DNA of 56,717 nt from Vibrio sp. UBA2441 (GTDB lineage Bacteria; Pseudomonadota; Gammaproteobacteria; Enterobacterales; Vibrionaceae): the NCBI GenBank assembly GCA_002342685.1, contig DDQN01000007.1:1-56717 (forward strand). The letters are read 5' to 3'. A model generated the notes under the pieces. It had not been told where the DNA came from. It did not search any database and saw only the letters and a list, made by a program, of their open reading frames with translations. The translations under genes were made by a program, and so were the position numbers. The first letter of the stretch is position 1; every line of letters begins with the position of its first letter. Below, piece after piece: positions 1-8,267 of this stretch.

Positions 1-39
1 AGTTCATTGCACAGCGTTGACGTCGTTGATGTTCGGAAT

Positions 40-88
40 GAGAAAACCAGCATTTCTGCTGGGGTATCGAATGTATGAGTGAGACTCA
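40..88. repeat. Leftmost degraded copy of the tRNA-Ser-side repeat
   Basis: A hairpin CCAGCATTTCTGCTGG (47-62), preceded by GAGAAAA, matches the terminator next to tRNA-Ser at 28806-28829 and the copies at 3758 and 26685. The following bases (gaatgtatgagtgagac) only weakly recall the tRNA 3' end. I read it as an eroded junction of the island; the island may continue left of the window. Confidence 0.45.
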
Positions 89-154
89 CGATTGACACTG
101 TAAGGCATTGAAATTTATAAATAGGTGACGAATGATACTCAGCCATAACACTTG

Positions 155-1384
155 CTAATGGGTGTCCTCTTCATCACTTGCAAGATAGTTACTATCAAGT
201 TCACTCAAAATTTTTCGAGAGTTAAGTGATGTTTTGTTGGTCATGAGCACCGATGCTAATCCATTGTTAGGGTAAATGCGCATTTCAGAACGAAAGCCAG
301 CTCCGCCCCCCTCTTTGAAATAATATCTGACGCCGTTCAATTCACCGATATGCCAACCCAATGTCATATCTACATTTTCTCCTGCATTTGTTTTCTGTTG
401 TAAGTAAAGTAATTGCTTTGATTGCTCGTTAAGCAGTTTGGATTGTTCGGATAATAAATCCTGTAGAATTTTAGAAAAAGCCACCGCAGAGCCAATTACG
501 CCACCAAATGATGGCCCATTTAAATAAACATTCTTTATATGTAACCAACTACCCTCATATTCACCTAATAAGTTTTTATTAATAAAGAAGCGACCAATCA
601 GATTCATCAATGACCACTTCTTTAAATATCCTTTGGCCTGATTAGTCTCATCCGCAATCAAAAAACCAATCTCATTTGAGGTCAACCCTAAAACATCAAA
701 AATATTGTCAGTGACATAATCAGCGTATGTCTTACCGCTTACCTTCTCGATAACCTTGCCAAGCAACCAATATCCGATATTGGAGTAGCTATACTCAGTG
801 CCCGGTTGTGTTTCTAAGTCAGGGTTATCGTTTAGTACTTTACGCAGGGCAGATGCTTCATCAAAACTGCCATGCTCTTTACTCAGATGAACCCAATTAA
901 GTGGAATGGGGTTGGCAATGCCTGCGGTATGGCTCAGTAACTGCCGTATTGAAATATGCGTGTTATAGGGGTGTTCAATATAATCAGACACAGGATCATC
1001 TAGTTCTATTTTGTGAGACTCGACCAACTGAAATACAGCAATAGCGGTTACTGTTTTGGTCATCGAAAAAGCTGACATCGTATGAGCTGAATTAAGTGGC
1101 GTTGCCTGTGTAATATTAGATAACCCGACAGTATGCTCAAAAATAGTCTCATTTTTATTAACCACGACATATTGAATCCCAGGACTATTATCACCTACTA
1201 GGCTATTAAGCTTCACTTTAGCTTTATCATCCATCTCTTTTCCTGTTTGAACCAGAACACAACTAATAAGAGCCAATAACATTGACAGTATAAGGAGCCC
1301 CTTCATGCCCACTACAAATGCTTGACTGTTCACATTACGGCTTCCATTTAAATACGCATCGATAATATGGAGCAGAGTCCACAT
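155..1384 (-). CDS. Serine hydrolase of the beta-lactamase / CubicO family
   Basis: A 409-residue protein of the class C beta-lactamase-like serine hydrolase group (penicillin-binding, esterase and peptidase activities occur in this family). The nucleophile motif SxxK is seen as SMTK near residue 108 and the second motif as YSN near residue 200, inside YSYSNIGYW. One hydrophobic segment near residues 28-46 suggests a membrane anchor or uncleaved signal, so the catalytic domain is probably periplasmic. It is the last gene of a three-gene operon, starting 2 bp after the hydrolase stop. The substrate cannot be told from sequence; a real beta-lactamase role is unlikely for this branch. Confidence 0.85.
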   Translation of the reverse strand: MWTLLHIIDAYLNGSRNVNSQAFVVGMKGLLILSMLLALISCVLVQTGKEMDDKAKVKLNSLVGDNSPGIQYVVVNKNETIFEHTVGLSNITQATPLNSAHTMSAFSMTKTVTAIAVFQLVESHKIELDDPVSDYIEHPYNTHISIRQLLSHTAGIANPIPLNWVHLSKEHGSFDEASALRKVLNDNPDLETQPGTEYSYSNIGYWLLGKVIEKVSGKTYADYVTDNIFDVLGLTSNEIGFLIADETNQAKGYLKKWSLMNLIGRFFINKNLLGEYEGSWLHIKNVYLNGPSFGGVIGSAVAFSKILQDLLSEQSKLLNEQSKQLLYLQQKTNAGENVDMTLGWHIGELNGVRYYFKEGGGAGFRSEMRIYPNNGLASVLMTNKTSLNSRKILSELDSNYLASDEEDTH

Positions 1385-1386
1385 AG

Positions 1387-2361
1387 CTATTCATTAGTCA
1401 AAAAGGGTTCAATTTTAGCTAAGCTCCATTCAGGGTTAAGCGTCAGCATGTAATGGCCCATTTTTTCAGCTTTAATGTGAATCGTTTGTTTACCCATTCT
1501 AGGTTGATGATATTGTTTCTGAAACTCGTAACCAAACTCACTGCATTCACTACTGATCATCATCAACTGCCCTGTATAGTTTTTTATTCCATCGGTAAGG
1601 TCATCGCTAAACAATGCAGGATTTTCCATGACCGGTTTCAACATACTGTTAAAGGCATCAAAGCCACCACGCACAAAAGAGTTTGCTGGCATAGACTCTG
1701 TTTCACATTGATAAGGTGCACCTTCGGTATTTTGATTCAATAACTTAGTCATGACGTAATCAAAGCCCTCTTCGCCATCGTTTTTTTTCACTAAAGGATA
1801 TACAGACATATATCTGGCAATTGAAAAAAGAGTCGATAAAGACTGAAAATCGCCCATTTTATTAATAAATGCCGTAGCAGACTCCGGAGTAAGCATGCCG
1901 GGCTCAACAAGGACTGCGTGTGATACCTTTTCTGGGTAAGCCGACAGATATCCAGAGACCAACATAGCGCCCCATGAGTGACCAATCAGTTTAACTTTAT
2001 TTTTCGCAGAGAAATGCTCAACCAACAGGTTAAGATCATCTATATTTTGCGCTATTGTTAGCTGCGAACTATCAACTCTGGGGGATAATCCACTGCCACG
2101 TTGATCATAAAAAATAACCCGATGTGTTTTAGAAAGTGGGGTTAGCGAGGTTAGGTATTGATGATCTGCACCGGGACCACCGTGCACAATAATCACGACT
2201 GGTGATTGCGATTCTCCTTTAGCAACCGTATGAAATCGATACCCGCCTAACTGCGTAAATGTCAGGTTACTATCGTGCTCAACCGTTTTTGGTATTTCAA
2301 TACAACCAGCAAGGCTAATGGTCGTTAGTAGCGTAGTAAATATGTTTCTCATCGACTTCAT
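1387..2361 (-). CDS. Alpha/beta hydrolase lipoprotein, proline iminopeptidase-like
   Basis: A 324-residue alpha/beta hydrolase. The N-terminus is a lipoprotein signal with lipobox LAGC (Cys20), so the enzyme is likely membrane-tethered in the periplasm. The oxyanion-hole motif HGGPG lies near residue 60 and the nucleophile elbow GHSWG near residue 128; HGGPG with GxSWG is characteristic of the prolyl aminopeptidase (S33) branch. It sits 26 bp downstream of the TetR gene and 2 bp upstream of the serine hydrolase, so the three are probably co-transcribed. ATG at codon 4 is an alternative start with better spacing to AAGGA. The natural substrate is unknown. Confidence 0.85.
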   Translation of the reverse strand: MKSMRNIFTTLLTTISLAGCIEIPKTVEHDSNLTFTQLGGYRFHTVAKGESQSPVVIIVHGGPGADHQYLTSLTPLSKTHRVIFYDQRGSGLSPRVDSSQLTIAQNIDDLNLLVEHFSAKNKVKLIGHSWGAMLVSGYLSAYPEKVSHAVLVEPGMLTPESATAFINKMGDFQSLSTLFSIARYMSVYPLVKKNDGEEGFDYVMTKLLNQNTEGAPYQCETESMPANSFVRGGFDAFNSMLKPVMENPALFSDDLTDGIKNYTGQLMMISSECSEFGYEFQKQYHQPRMGKQTIHIKAEKMGHYMLTLNPEWSLAKIEPFLTNE

Positions 2362-2387
2362 CCTTATGTCCTGCTTAATCGTGTTTA

Positions 2388-3038
2388 TTAGCTAAATTTT
2401 CTGATCGCACCATTTCGAAATAGGCTCAATTGTTGCTGGTAAGCTTCTTCTATTTCAGCAAGCGGACTTTGATTAAACATAATGGGTACAGAAAAAAAGA
2501 TGGCACACAAAGAGACAATTAAACTCTTTGTGTCGCTCGCTGGGGGGAGCTCATTATTACTCACTGCTTGTTGAATATTCACAGACAATAGTGCGGTTAA
2601 ATTTTCAATGTTAACCGTTTCTACCGCTTTATAATCTGGATAAGCAACCAGTTTATCGGCATCGGAGAGCGGACGCATTTGAATGTCTTTGGCCGCTTTT
2701 GCTTGATATGAGATTATCTCTGCCATTAACTGTGGCTGAGTCGCACAAATTTTTGCTGTACTATTAAATAGCGCTTCGATTGCACTTAGCCCTGTTAACT
2801 TACGATGCAGCGCGATCTGCCAATGCATCTTTACAGCCCACAGCTGAATATAATAGATAAGTATGTCTGTTTTCTGCGGAAAATAGTTATAGAAACTTGC
2901 CTGAGAAAGCTTGGCATCCGCGCAAAGAGAACTTATTTTGATTGCATCAAACGCCTCTGAATTCATTCTTATTAACAGGCTATTGAGAATTGCCTGTTTG
3001 TTTTGTGCTGTTTTAATTTCACGCTTACTAACTGTCAT
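2388..3038 (-). CDS. TetR/AcrR-family transcriptional regulator
   Basis: A 216-residue one-domain regulator. The N-terminal helix-turn-helix is seen around residues 25-60, with the family hallmark SFYNYFPQKTDIL. The C-terminal ligand domain is unassigned. It is the first gene of the operon with the two hydrolases, and two strong palindromes lie directly in front of its start codon, which suggests autoregulation with induction by a small molecule handled by the hydrolases (inference). Confidence 0.88.
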   Translation of the reverse strand: MTVSKREIKTAQNKQAILNSLLIRMNSEAFDAIKISSLCADAKLSQASFYNYFPQKTDILIYYIQLWAVKMHWQIALHRKLTGLSAIEALFNSTAKICATQPQLMAEIISYQAKAAKDIQMRPLSDADKLVAYPDYKAVETVNIENLTALLSVNIQQAVSNNELPPASDTKSLIVSLCAIFFSVPIMFNQSPLAEIEEAYQQQLSLFRNGAIRKFS

Positions 3039-3047
3039 ACATCACCA

Positions 3048-3109
3048 CAAACTTATAGCCAACTATAAGTTTGTAGATTAAATCAAGCCAAAGTTGTAGT
3101 CAACTACAA
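3048..3109. promoter_or_regulatory. Paired palindromic operators, probably for the TetR regulator
   Basis: Two inverted repeats precede the TetR gene. The first (3048-3073) has perfect 11-base arms CAAACTTATAG / CTATAAGTTTG around CCAA. The second (3094-3109) is TTGTAGTCAACTACAA. Both share an outward TTRTAG...CTAYAA pattern, typical of TetR dimer sites. The first begins 10 bp from the start codon, so a bound repressor would cover the promoter. Confidence 0.7.
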
Positions 3110-3158
3110 ATTTGTAAGTTTAATATTGAGGTTATATCCTTTTTAATTATTAACTAAT

Positions 3159-3231
3159 GGGGTCAGAGTAACTATAAATTCTGGCTTGTCGTTGCAGCTG
3201 TATTTTCTCAATTTAAATTTAACCTGACCCC
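3159..3231. mobile_element. Palindrome-ended mini-element related to REP-associated transposons
   Basis: A 73-bp unit begins GGGGTCAGAGTAA and ends TTTAACCTGACCCC, giving 8-bp inverted ends (GGGGTCAG/CTGACCCC). A second copy is at 24178-24251, sharing the internal ACTATAAATTCTGGCT. The same GGGGTCAGAGTAA sequence lies at 56292 beside a REP-associated transposase remnant. No coding capacity. I infer a non-autonomous element moved by a transposase of that family. Confidence 0.6.
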
Positions 3232-3240
3232 ATTTATTCA

Positions 3241-3300
3241 CTGGCAAAATCCGGTGCCGGGTTTAGGACCCCGAAAAATACTCGACGTATAGAGGTTAAG
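3241..3300 (+). promoter_or_regulatory. Leader with upstream pairing partners of the C4-like RNA (copy 1)
   Basis: A small stem CACTGG/CCGGTG (from 3240) is followed by TTAGGAC (3263-3269) and TACTCGA (3279-3285). Both are complementary to segments in the antisense RNA at 3429-3435 and 3415-3421. In the second module the same positions hold TTGAGAC and CTTACGA, again complementary to their own RNA. This matches the upstream partner segment (seqA) known from phage P4 immunity. Confidence 0.6.
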
Positions 3301-3377
3301 AATTAGTTTAACCACATCTATATGTAGCTTTGGCGTACCAGAAATTAACTAAGTAGAATATTTCTTAGACAGATAAT

Positions 3378-3451
3378 GGTGGGCTGAGCGGGGCAGCATT
3401 TATGCTGGCCGTGTTCGAGTATACGGTAGTCCTAACCCTGTTCAGTTCACC
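3378..3451 (+). ncRNA. C4 / P4-CI-type antisense RNA, copy 1
   Basis: About 74 nt closed by a 10-bp stem GGTGGGCTGA (3378-3387) / TCAGTTCACC (3442-3451, two G-U pairs), with an inner hairpin around 3393-3410 (GGCAGC...GCTGGCC). The joining strand carries two antisense segments: TCGAGTATA (3415-3423), complementary to TATACTCG (3494-3501) that runs into the ribosome-binding site of the next ORF, and GTCCTAA (3429-3435), complementary to TTAGGAC at 3461-3467. Size, architecture and two-site pairing fit the C4 RNA of phages P1/P7 and the CI RNA of P4, which are processed from the same transcript they control. The assignment is from structure, not a database search. Confidence 0.72.
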
Positions 3452-3458
3452 ACCCAAA

Positions 3459-3505
3459 GTTTAGGACCTTTGAGTAGTGATCTTTTTCAAACATATACTC
3501 GGAGG
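3459..3505 (+). promoter_or_regulatory. Downstream antisense target over the ORF ribosome-binding site (copy 1)
   Basis: TTAGGAC (3461-3467) and TATACTCG (3494-3501) are the two targets of the antisense RNA. The second overlaps the GGAGG ribosome-binding site (3501-3505), placed 5 bp before ATG 3511. Pairing should block translation of the small ORF. Confidence 0.6.
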
Positions 3506-3510
3506 CCACC

Positions 3511-3705
3511 ATGCCTAATTCTACTTCGAATCATCAAGATCAAGTCACTGCCCTGCCCTTGCTGGCACGTGAATATCTAATTACCCTGCATTCCACCTGC
3601 ACTAATTTCAACCAAACAGAACTGAATGCCGTAATTGTTTATTTAAATGAACTGATTACGTTTGATGAACGGCACAATGTCATCGATGAGTCTGAATTAA
3701 AATAA
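3511..3705 (+). CDS. Small 64-aa protein controlled by the C4-like RNA, copy 1
   Basis: A 64-codon ORF with a strong GGAGG site 5 bp upstream. It is nearly identical in residues 14-52 (around LPLLAREYLITLH and YLNELITFDER) to the protein at 26440-26634, and a 5'-truncated third copy is at 28660-28753. Conservation of protein sequence between copies supports real coding. I do not recognise the family. Position directly after a C4-type RNA parallels icd of phage P1 and the P4 kil region, so a small, toxic or phage-regulatory product is conceivable (inference). Confidence 0.7.
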   Translation: MPNSTSNHQDQVTALPLLAREYLITLHSTCTNFNQTELNAVIVYLNELITFDERHNVIDESELK

Positions 3706-3757
3706 ACAGAACTTAATCAATGAGTTGTAACTGTTTTTTGGGTATTTAAAACGAGAA

Positions 3758-3817
3758 AACCCCAGCATTTCTGTTGGGGTTTCAAATGTGGCGGTGAGGG
3801 AGAGATTCGAGCTCTCA
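3758..3817. repeat. tRNA-Ser 3'-end repeat with hairpin terminator (att-like)
   Basis: Hairpin AACCCCAGCATTTCTGTTGGGGTT (3758-3782 region), then bases 3783-3817 matching the 3' end of tRNA-Ser and its flank (28831-28865) with three mismatches. Similarity stops just after the T-arm. Together with the preceding ORF, the match to the tRNA-side copy extends over about 200 bp. This is what an integration scar at a tRNA looks like. Confidence 0.65.
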
Positions 3818-3959
3818 AAATGCTAGGGGCTGCCCTTTTAACAGTCGCAATTTACTCAACTTCAGGAAATAGCAATAAACTCCCCTCCAGAGACACCACC
3901 CTCTTATACCCCATTGTGATAAAATTATATTCTATAGATAATACCGTATAGGTGACATA

Positions 3960-6251
3960 CTAACAGGTCTCTTCTTTAAGCCTTTTCGAATAAGCTTCAA
4001 ACTCATTTATTGGAACAGGCTTACTAAACAAATACCCCTGATACGACAAACATCCGAGTTCATTTAGATAATTCCTTTGTGCGATAACCTCAACCCCTTC
4101 CGCAATTACATTTATATCCAAAGCGTTAGCCATCAAAATGATTGTTTTGACAATAGACTGGTCGTTAACACTTGATTCCAGCTCAAACACAAATGAACGG
4201 TCTATTTTTAACTGGCTTAATGGTAGGCGCTTTAAATATTGAAGAGATGAGTAACCTGTGCCAAAGTCGTCAAGGGAAAAATGAACGCCTTGTTTTTTTA
4301 GAGCTTCCATATACGAGATGGTCAACTTCACATCATCAACAAGCATGCTCTCTGTAAGCTCAATTTTGAGCTTACCCTCTTCCAACCTATACTTTCTGAC
4401 TAAGTCACTCACCAAGGAAACAAAATCGGGTTGACAGAACTGCTGGTAACTCACATTAACGGAAAGCGTCAGATCTTTAGTATATTTATTTGCTCGCCAT
4501 CGACTGAGTTGCTGACAAGCCATCTGCATAACCCAGCTACCAATGGGTATTATTAGCCCTGTTTCTTCGGCTACACGGATGAAACTATTCGGGAATATTA
4601 AGCCATCAACAGGGTGTTGCCAACGGATAAGTGCTTCAGCTCCTATTACCTCTCCGTGTGCATCCACCTGCGGCTGATAATAAAGCTCAAATTGTTGTTT
4701 CTCAAGCGCGTCGTGGAGGTCTTTTTCTAACTTTATACGTTCCGATATCTCTTTTTTCATCAAAGGTTCGTAAAAACAGACTGCATTCTTCCTAGATTTC
4801 TTAACCTGAAACATTGCTATATCAGCATGTTTAATTAACTCTGATGACATGATAGAGCTGTCATTAAAGAGCGCTATACCTGCACTGACACTGCTATTGA
4901 ACGTCTGATTATTAATTTGATATGGAAGAGATAAAACACGTAAAATCTTGTGAGCAACAAGCTCTGCTTTGCTAGCAGCTTCTGCCTCATTTTCATTCAG
5001 ACCGGTTAAGATTAGAGCGAATTCATCTCCACCAATGCGAGCAAGTGTATCCCCTTCACGAATACACTGCTGGATACGTTTGGCAGCTTGTTGAAGAAGC
5101 ATATCTCCATATTCATGGCCATAACCATCATTAACCTTTTTAAAGTCATCAATGTCTAAATATAAAATAGCACTGTATTGGTCACTTCGATCACTCAAAG
5201 CGAGCGACTGGTTAAGTCTGTCAAAGAACAAACGACGATTAGGTAATGAGGTCAGGGAGTCATGATAAGCATGCTTAATTATTTCATTCTCGTTCTCTTT
5301 ACGTTCTGTAATATCTTGTATAAAACCACTTATCCTGTCTGGTGTCCCATCTTCTTGATATTTTACCTTGCCGCGGCATTCTATCCAGCGCAATTCACCA
5401 TCATTAGGACGCGTAATTTGGTATTCAATACGATGTTCCTGACCGGTTTCAAAGCTGCTATGCATTGACGTTAAAAAAGGCTGTTGAAATTCTTCATGCA
5501 TGATGGAGCAGAGTGATTCAGGCCCTGGGACGGTATCTTGTTCGAGCCCTAACAGAGAAAACATCTGAGGAGACCAATCAGCGACACGCCCTTTATAAGG
5601 GAATGACCAGCGACCAACCTGCGCGTAATCCATTGCCTCTTGGAGGCGGCGCTCACTCTTGGTTAGCTTATTGAGGGTATGATTACCTATTTTAATTGCG
5701 CGCATCAAACGGATAGCATTTTCAGATAAATTTTTATAAGCCGCTAAAATGATGTTAACCGTTTCTTTTTCTGTTTCACGCATTTGTTCTTCAGCCCATG
5801 CAGTGGCTTCATCTAAAGGCTTACCCGATTGAACGGCCTCAACCAGCAGAACCATATACTTATCACTTTTTAAAATATGAGACGCCAACCAACTCACCAA
5901 AAAAGACAATAGTTCTTCAAGCCATTGGTCTTCTCCTAAGGTGTTGATATTTCCTTTGAACTCATGTGCTTGCTGAATGAATCGATTGTGGCAGTCTTCA
6001 TGTTGCTTTACATCGTGACTCTCAGGCAACGTATTAAGCCAATAGCTGTCTTCTGTATCAAAATGATACACAGCATAGTCCAACACCTCGCTTATTAATG
6101 TATCCAACTCTACGTCAGAACGTTGCAAGGTTGCAAAACTGGCAAACTGATTAATAAGAACTACCAGTTTCTGGTGCTGTTGGTCAATCTCATGCACACC
6201 TGTATTGAAGCTGTCATTCCAAGGGAATATATCTATGTGATTCGGTGTCAT
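3960..6251 (-). CDS. Bacteriohemerythrin-PAS-GGDEF-EAL cyclic-di-GMP protein
   Basis: A 763-residue soluble signalling protein. Residues 1-135 are a hemerythrin domain with the di-iron ligand pattern (H near 19 and 26, HxxxE in HFDTE, HxxxH in HEDCH, HxxxxD in HILKSD). A PAS fold follows (about 205-320), then GGDEF with intact RIGGDEF near 407, then EAL with EALIRW (near 540), ELTESM, DDFGTGYSS and KIDRSFV. Both the cyclase and the phosphodiesterase signatures are intact, so the net activity may switch with the oxygen or redox state of the iron site (inference). No membrane segments. It lies 63 bp from the chemoreceptor gene upstream and may share its transcript. Confidence 0.92.
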   Translation of the reverse strand: MTPNHIDIFPWNDSFNTGVHEIDQQHQKLVVLINQFASFATLQRSDVELDTLISEVLDYAVYHFDTEDSYWLNTLPESHDVKQHEDCHNRFIQQAHEFKGNINTLGEDQWLEELLSFLVSWLASHILKSDKYMVLLVEAVQSGKPLDEATAWAEEQMRETEKETVNIILAAYKNLSENAIRLMRAIKIGNHTLNKLTKSERRLQEAMDYAQVGRWSFPYKGRVADWSPQMFSLLGLEQDTVPGPESLCSIMHEEFQQPFLTSMHSSFETGQEHRIEYQITRPNDGELRWIECRGKVKYQEDGTPDRISGFIQDITERKENENEIIKHAYHDSLTSLPNRRLFFDRLNQSLALSDRSDQYSAILYLDIDDFKKVNDGYGHEYGDMLLQQAAKRIQQCIREGDTLARIGGDEFALILTGLNENEAEAASKAELVAHKILRVLSLPYQINNQTFNSSVSAGIALFNDSSIMSSELIKHADIAMFQVKKSRKNAVCFYEPLMKKEISERIKLEKDLHDALEKQQFELYYQPQVDAHGEVIGAEALIRWQHPVDGLIFPNSFIRVAEETGLIIPIGSWVMQMACQQLSRWRANKYTKDLTLSVNVSYQQFCQPDFVSLVSDLVRKYRLEEGKLKIELTESMLVDDVKLTISYMEALKKQGVHFSLDDFGTGYSSLQYLKRLPLSQLKIDRSFVFELESSVNDQSIVKTIILMANALDINVIAEGVEVIAQRNYLNELGCLSYQGYLFSKPVPINEFEAYSKRLKEETC

Positions 6252-6314
6252 TTCGTTGCAACCTTTCTATTTTTCTTCTTGTGAGTAACAAATACCATGA
6301 ATAGGTAAGTAAAC

Positions 6315-8267
6315 TCACGACACTTTAAATTGGGTCACAAGTTGGCTTAAGCTTTCTGCCAGTCGTGCAATATCGGTACTTGAACTACGTGTTTGGTTAG
6401 AAGCAACCGCATTTTCTTCAGCGATACGTTTTACGTTAACAACGTTTTCATTTATATTTTCTGCGACACTACTTTGTTGCTCTGAGGCACTGGCTATCTG
6501 CATGTTCATATCGTTAATCACACTAATCGCATGAGTAATGGTCTGAAGAGCAGTGTTGGCTTCATTTGCTTGTTCAATGCATTTTTCTGCTTGCTCTGTC
6601 CCCTGAGTCATCACCTCCACGGTACTTTGGGTGCTTGCCTCAAGCAACTCAATAATCTTCTGAATTTCTGTCGTTGAATTTTGTGTTCTTGCCGCCAACG
6701 AGCGGACCTCATCAGCAACTACAGCAAACCCACGCCCATGCTCACCAGCTCGAGCGGCTTCAATTGCTGCATTCAGGGCCAGTAAATTCGTCTGCTCTGA
6801 GATACCCCTGATAACATCCAAAATAGACGTTATGTTGACCACTTCGCTTTGTACTTCATTCAGCTTATCCGATGATTGATTCACGTTTTCTGAAAGCGAG
6901 GAAATTGACCTTATAGCCTGTTCTACTATTTGAGAGCCTGAGATAGCTTGTTTGTCAGCATTGTTAGCGGCATCAGCTGCATTGGTTGCATTATCTGCCA
7001 CATCATGAACAGTCGCGGTCATTTCATTCATTGCAGTCGCTACCATTTCAGTTTCCTGCTCTTGTTGAATGATGCCTTTTGAGGTCTGTTCAGTCACAAC
7101 AGCTAACTCTTCTGAGGCGGATGCAAGTTCAACACTCGCTCCAGAAATAGTCGAAATCATTTGCTTAAGGTTACTCGTTGTGTTTTGCATTGCATCCAGC
7201 AATAAACCAGTCTCATCTTTAGAAGTATTACCAACATCTACGGTTAAGTCACCTTGAGCCAGTTGATTTGCAGCTTCTACCGCGCGATGGATTGGCCTAG
7301 TGATGCTCACCGTTAAAAGATAAGCCATACCGATACCTAGAACAATAGCGATAACGGAAAGTACCATTGTAATCTGTATGCTTTTGTCTGTATTTTCCTT
7401 TAGTTCTGGCCCAAGGGTATCTTGGTCTCTCATAACGGAAAGTTTTACATCTTCAACCGCTTTAGCCACTTTAGGACCAATAACATCTAACGTATTAACG
7501 ATGATATCATTACGCTCTATGATGAGTTCGTGAATATCATGCATCGCTTGGACGTAACTTTTATGAGCTTGCTTAAACTCTGCTAAAAGAGCTCTGCGTC
7601 CACTATTTTGAAGGTTCTGGTTCAAGTCTTCAATTTCACCCGCCAATTCTTTTGCCATATTCAATTCTGCAATTTCGAAATCTTTTGTACTATTGCTTTG
7701 AAGAAATTTAACCACAAACAAGCGCCCAACCAGCATTTTTTCCTGCACATGCCCAGCATGGTAGACAGCTTCACTATCCCCATCTTGATAAGCCGTTTTG
7801 ATGATTTCAGCGATACTATCTTTCATCTTCTCCCCATTGGGAACAAGCTGAGTATCATTAACGACATTTCTCCTATTGATTCGGTCAACAACATCATTAA
7901 AGCCATTCTCATAAGTGACTATCGATGAATTAACCTCAGATATTAACGAGGCTCTCTCAGGCTTTTGAATCTCTCGTTTAGCATCCTGCAAAAATGTCTG
8001 CATTTTTTTGAGGTAGTCGTTGTATTGTTGCAGGTCTTTATCACTTTTTGTAATAAGGTAATCTTTTACATTCATACGGACCATAAGCATATTGGCTTGT
8101 AGTCTGCCAGCCAGATTGGTATCTCGGGCTAATCCTCTGTATTCAACTATTCCTTCATCAGCATTGTTTAGAGCCCAAATGCCTACACTTAACACCACGG
8201 ACAACAGCGTTAATACAACGCCGAAGCCTAATCCAATCCTTGTACCCAACTTAAGATTCTTAACCAT
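6315..8267 (-). CDS. Methyl-accepting chemotaxis protein with HBM-type sensor
   Basis: About 650 residues: TM1 near residues 10-30, a long all-helical periplasmic sensor (about 240 residues, size and character of the helical bimodular domain of McpS-type receptors), TM2 near 300-322, a HAMP domain (SITRPIHRAVEAANQLAQGDL), then the signalling domain with the hairpin tip EQTNLLALNAAIEAARAGEHGRGFAVVADEVR. HBM receptors known so far sense organic acids and similar metabolites; the ligand here is not predictable. I start at ATG 8267, which has GGAAGGTG upstream, not at the GTG five codons earlier. Confidence 0.92.
   Translation of the reverse strand: MVKNLKLGTRIGLGFGVVLTLLSVVLSVGIWALNNADEGIVEYRGLARDTNLAGRLQANMLMVRMNVKDYLITKSDKDLQQYNDYLKKMQTFLQDAKREIQKPERASLISEVNSSIVTYENGFNDVVDRINRRNVVNDTQLVPNGEKMKDSIAEIIKTAYQDGDSEAVYHAGHVQEKMLVGRLFVVKFLQSNSTKDFEIAELNMAKELAGEIEDLNQNLQNSGRRALLAEFKQAHKSYVQAMHDIHELIIERNDIIVNTLDVIGPKVAKAVEDVKLSVMRDQDTLGPELKENTDKSIQITMVLSVIAIVLGIGMAYLLTVSITRPIHRAVEAANQLAQGDLTVDVGNTSKDETGLLLDAMQNTTSNLKQMISTISGASVELASASEELAVVTEQTSKGIIQQEQETEMVATAMNEMTATVHDVADNATNAADAANNADKQAISGSQIVEQAIRSISSLSENVNQSSDKLNEVQSEVVNITSILDVIRGISEQTNLLALNAAIEAARAGEHGRGFAVVADEVRSLAARTQNSTTEIQKIIELLEASTQSTVEVMTQGTEQAEKCIEQANEANTALQTITHAISVINDMNMQIASASEQQSSVAENINENVVNVKRIAEENAVASNQTRSSSTDIARLAESLSQLVTQFKVS

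Noticed and set aside
3783..3830. tRNA-Ser pseudogene with function
   Set aside because: Contains only the T-arm and acceptor 3' strand, with three changes; it is a junction scar.
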